From JAGVSZ01 sp963716855 (GTDB lineage: Bacteria > Pseudomonadota > Gammaproteobacteria > Burkholderiales > SG8-39), in NCBI GenBank assembly GCA_963716855.1, contig CAVQUV010000021.1, positions 248,001-312,000 of the forward strand: DNA of 64,000 nucleotides, given 5' to 3'. Numbering within the stretch: the stretch's first letter is position 1; each line of letters begins with the position of its first letter. A program made the translations under genes and the position numbers. The notes beneath the pieces were generated by a model. It was not told the DNA's origin. It searched no databases and saw only the letters and a program-made list of their open reading frames with translations. Of the stretch, positions 60,952 to 64,000 are shown piece by piece.

Positions 60952-63900
60952 TCAGTCGCCCTCCCGCTTCGCGTGCGGCGCCGCCGCGGGCGCCGCGCCG
61001 CCGTGCCCTGCGGTGGCTGCTGCCGCTTTCTTGCCGGCGAATTTCGCGCTCACGCTCTCGAGCATCCAGAAGAACAGCGGCGCGAAGAAGATCGCGATCG
61101 CGGTCGAGGCGAGGATCCCGCCGATCACGCCGGTGCCGATCGCGCGCAGGCTGTTCGCCCCGGGGCCGCTCGCGATCGCGAGCGGCACGCAGCCGAGGCC
61201 GAACGCGAGCGAGGTCATCACGATCGCGCGCAGCCGCAGGCCGGCCGCCTCGATCGCCGCCTCCCTGACCGCCATGCCGTGGCGTACGCGCTCGATCGCG
61301 AATTCGCAGATCAGGATCGCGTTCTTCGCCGACAGCCCGACGAGCGTCACCAGTCCCACCTGGAAGTACACGTCGTTCTCCAGGCCGCGCACCCAGGTGA
61401 GGAGCGAGCGCGCCGAGGACCGCGATCGGCACCGTCAGCACCACCGCGATCGGCAGCGTCCATTTCTCGAACTGCGCCGCGAGCAGCAGGAACACCACGA
61501 TCAGGCCGGCGACGAAGGCGATCGCCGACGTGCCGCCCGCCTGCTTCTCCTGCAGCGCCTGCCCGGCCCACGCGTAGGAGAAGTCGCCGGGAAGTGTCTC
61601 GCGCGCCACGGCCTCCATCGCCGCCAGCGCCTGGCCCGAGCTGAAACCGGGCGCCGGGCTCCCGGTGATCTTCACCGCGGGGAAGCCGTTGAAGCGCTCG
61701 AGCAGCTTCGGCGCGGCCACGTACTTCACCGTGAGGAGGCCCGACAGCGGCACCATGTTCCCGCTCTTCGACCGGACGTAGACCTTGTTGAAGTCGTCCG
61801 GGTTGATGCGGTAGTTCGCGTCGGCCTGCAGCACCACCCACCATACGCGGCTGAACTGGCTGAACTGCCCGGCGACCGACGAGCCGAAGAAGCTCTGCAT
61901 CGTCTGGAACGCATCCTGGACCGGCACCCCGAGCACCTCGGCCTTGTTGCGGTCGAGATCGACGAAGAGCTGCTGCGTCGCGCCGCGGAACGTGGTGGTG
62001 AGACCGACGAGCTCGGGGCGCTGCCGCGCGGCCGCAAGGTAAGCCTGCACCGCCTGGCTCGTGGCCCGCGTGTCGCCCGCGCCGCGGTTCTGGATGTAGA
62101 ACTCGAAGCCGCCGGTCGTGCCGAGGCCCGGGATCGACGGCGGGTTGAGCGCAAAGACGAAGCCGTCCTTGAGCTGCGCGAACTGGCGGTTCAGCCGCGG
62201 CAGCACGCTGAAGCTGAGCTGCGACGGATCGGTGCGCTCGTCGAACGGCTTCAGCGACGGAAAGAAGATCGCGGCGTTGTTCCGGTACGTGCCGTCGACG
62301 ATGCTGTAGCCGTTCACCACCGCGACGTCCTGCACCGCCGGCTCGGCGGTGAGGATCTTCTCGATCTTGTCGGTCAGCGCGCCGACGTAGCCCTGGCTCG
62401 CCGTGTCCGGCGCCTCGACGACGACGAAGAAGTAGCCCTGGTCCTCGTCCGGCACGAAGCTCCCCGGGAGGATGCGGAACATCACCAGGATTCCGGCGAT
62501 CACCGCGCCGTAGAGGAGGAGCGTGATCGGCCAGCCCCGGATCAGGCGCGCGACGCCGCCGACGTAGCCGTCCGTGAGGCGCTGGAACCCGTTCTCGAAC
62601 CAGCGGAAGAAGCCCTTCTTCTCGCCGTGGTGCGCCTTGATGATGATCGCGGCGAGCGCCGGCGACAGCGTGAGCGCCATGATCCCGGAGATCACCACCG
62701 AGATGGCGATCGTGATCGCGAACTGCTGGTAGAGCGTGCCGGTGACGCCGCCGAGGAACGCGACCGGCAGGAACACCGCGACCAGGACGAGCACGATCGA
62801 GATCAGCGCGCCGGCGATCTCGGTCATCGCGCGCTTCGCGGCCTCGAGCGCGCCGAGGCCGTGCTTGGTCATGTTCACCTCGACGTTCTCCACCACCACG
62901 ATCGCGTCGTCGACCACCAGCCCGATCGCGAGGATCATGCCGAACATCGTCAGCATGTTGATCGAGAAGCCGAGGAGGTGCATGCCGATGAACGTGCCGA
63001 CGATCGAGACCGGCACGGCGAGGATCGGGATGATGGTGGCGCGCAGGGATTGCAGGAAGAGATAGACGACCAGGATCACCAGCACGACCGCCTCGAAGAA
63101 GGTGTGCACGACCTTGTCGATCGAGTTCAGCGTGAAGAGGCTGGTGTCGAGCGTGATCTTGTAGTCGAGGCCGGTGGGAAACTGCTTCTTCAGCTCCTCC
63201 ATCCGCGCGCGCACCAGCCGCGCGGTCTCGACCGCGTTCGCCCCCGGCTGCTGGTAGATGCCGATCGTGGTCGCGGTCTTCCCGTTCATGCGGCTCACGA
63301 TCGAGTAGTCGCGCTTGGCGAGCTCGACCCGGCCGATGTCGCGCACCCGCACGATGGCGGTGCCTTCCTTGGCCGCGCGGACGATGATGTTCTCGAACTC
63401 CTCCGGCTTGGTCAGCAGGCCCTGCGCGGTGACGACGTAGGTCTGCTGCACCCCCGGCGGGCTCGGCTCGGCGCCGATCTGGCCGATGCCGAAGGTCTGG
63501 TTCTGGCTCTGGATCGCGGCCGTGACGTCCTGCACCGAGATGGCGAGCTGCGCCATGCGGTCCGGACGCAGCCACACGCGCATCGCGATGTCGGGCAGAC
63601 CGAACACCGTGCGCGCGGTTCGCGCCCGGCACCCGTTTCAGCTCCTCGAGCACGTACAGGTTCGTGTAGTTGTCGATGTAAGTGGAGGAGTACCGCTCGT
63701 CGGGGGAGAAGACCGACAGGATCATCATGATGCTGGAGGACTTCTTCTCCACCGTGACGCCCTGCTGGGACACCACCTGGGGAATCAGCGGCAGCGCCTG
63801 GCTGACGCGATTCTGGACGTTGACCTGGTTGATGTCGGGGTTGCTGCCCGGCCTGAACACCACGCTGATCGAGACGTTGCCGCTCGACGAGCTGACCGAG

Positions 63901-64000
63901 TTGAAGTAGAGCAGGTTGTCGATGCCGTTGATCTGCGCCTCGATCGGCGAGGCGACGGTGTTGGCGATGACCTCGGCGGTCGCGCCCGGGTACCTCGCCT
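60952..64000 (-). CDS. RND multidrug efflux permease (AcrB/MexB type), 5' end beyond window, two frameshifts
   Basis: Inner-membrane proton-driven pump subunit of the hydrophobe/amphiphile efflux family. Most of the chain is in one frame (61410-63607): VTAAIQSQNQTFGIGQIGAE, the conserved transmembrane-4 aspartates in GLVVDDAIVVVENVEVNM, GSFVPDEDQGYFFVVVEAPD and NGFPAVKITGSPAPGFSSGQ. The N-terminal part is in another frame above about 63615, and the C-terminal LVGLSAKNAILICEFAIERV in a third below about 61405. The start and the membrane-fusion protein lie outside the window. It forms a unit with the channel gene. Confidence 0.93.

Overview
The window is GC-rich, gene-dense DNA from a betaproteobacterium. 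The content fits this: MetX-MetW methionine synthesis, GatCAB amidotransferase, the mreBCD-PBP2-RodA wall operon, a dacA-dat-ybeD-lipB-lipA run, UbiE/UbiJ/UbiB, choline-kinase-fold ThrB, DUF3683 and BPSS1780-type proteins, and PhoB-PhoR. The genus cannot be named from sequence alone. I see no tRNA, rRNA, CRISPR array, prophage or insertion sequence.

Layout. 0-4.1 kb: the 3' end of PTS enzyme I, a small unknown gene, then metX-metW behind a strong promoter and a folded leader RNA that ends in an intrinsic terminator touching the metX start codon. 4.1-11.4 kb: a helix-turn-helix regulator with an AmpG-like transporter, a cupin, two fumarylacetoacetate-hydrolase-fold enzymes, three small envelope-stress-type proteins (DUF883, YqjE-like, YqjK-like), exonuclease III and pyrE. 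11.4-15.4 kb: a DUF4124 protein and, on the minus strand, gatC-gatA-gatB. 15.5-29.2 kb: a long plus-strand series for cell shape, peptidoglycan and lipoate (mreB, mreC, mreD, mrdA, rodA, rlpA, dacA, dat, ybeD, lipB, a carbamoyltransferase, lipA), then a cysteine-less thioredoxin-fold protein and a DUF4197 protein.

29.2-31.7 kb is anomalous. A piece of a glycerol-3-phosphate/sugar ABC transporter operon (truncated ugpA-like, ugpE-like, an EEP-family phosphodiesterase) lies between two diverged (about 91% identical) copies of the DUF4197-tail/polA-tail junction. This is either an old insertion or, more likely, an assembly chimera of related genomes. 31.7-41.3 kb: polA, divergent from a LOG-family gene with which it shares a CATG at the start codons, then thrB, membrane proteins and a very large FAD/Fe-S oxidoreductase. 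41.4-44.8 kb: a PQQ-type sugar dehydrogenase lipoprotein behind a 33-bp dyad, and an unrecognised 531-residue protein. 44.8-47 kb: phoB-phoR behind a clear Pho box. 47-52.5 kb: a ubiquinone cluster (DUF971, ubiE, Tim44-like, ubiJ, membrane proteins, ubiB). 52.5-55.4 kb: a sodium/solute symporter with a sulfatase. 55.4-56.1 kb: a Phd/PIN toxin-antitoxin pair with an operator over its promoter. 56.2-64 kb, minus strand: an RND pump, its outer-membrane channel, guanine deaminase, a tetraheme cytochrome c and a periplasmic fumarate-reductase-like flavoprotein.

About 26 apparent single-base frameshifts are spread over ten otherwise conserved genes. They are concentrated at 25.3-26.0 and 58.3-60.2 kb, while the stretch from 31.7 to 51 kb has none that I can see. 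Patchy consensus error explains this better than gene decay, so the affected genes are annotated as single loci spanning the breaks.
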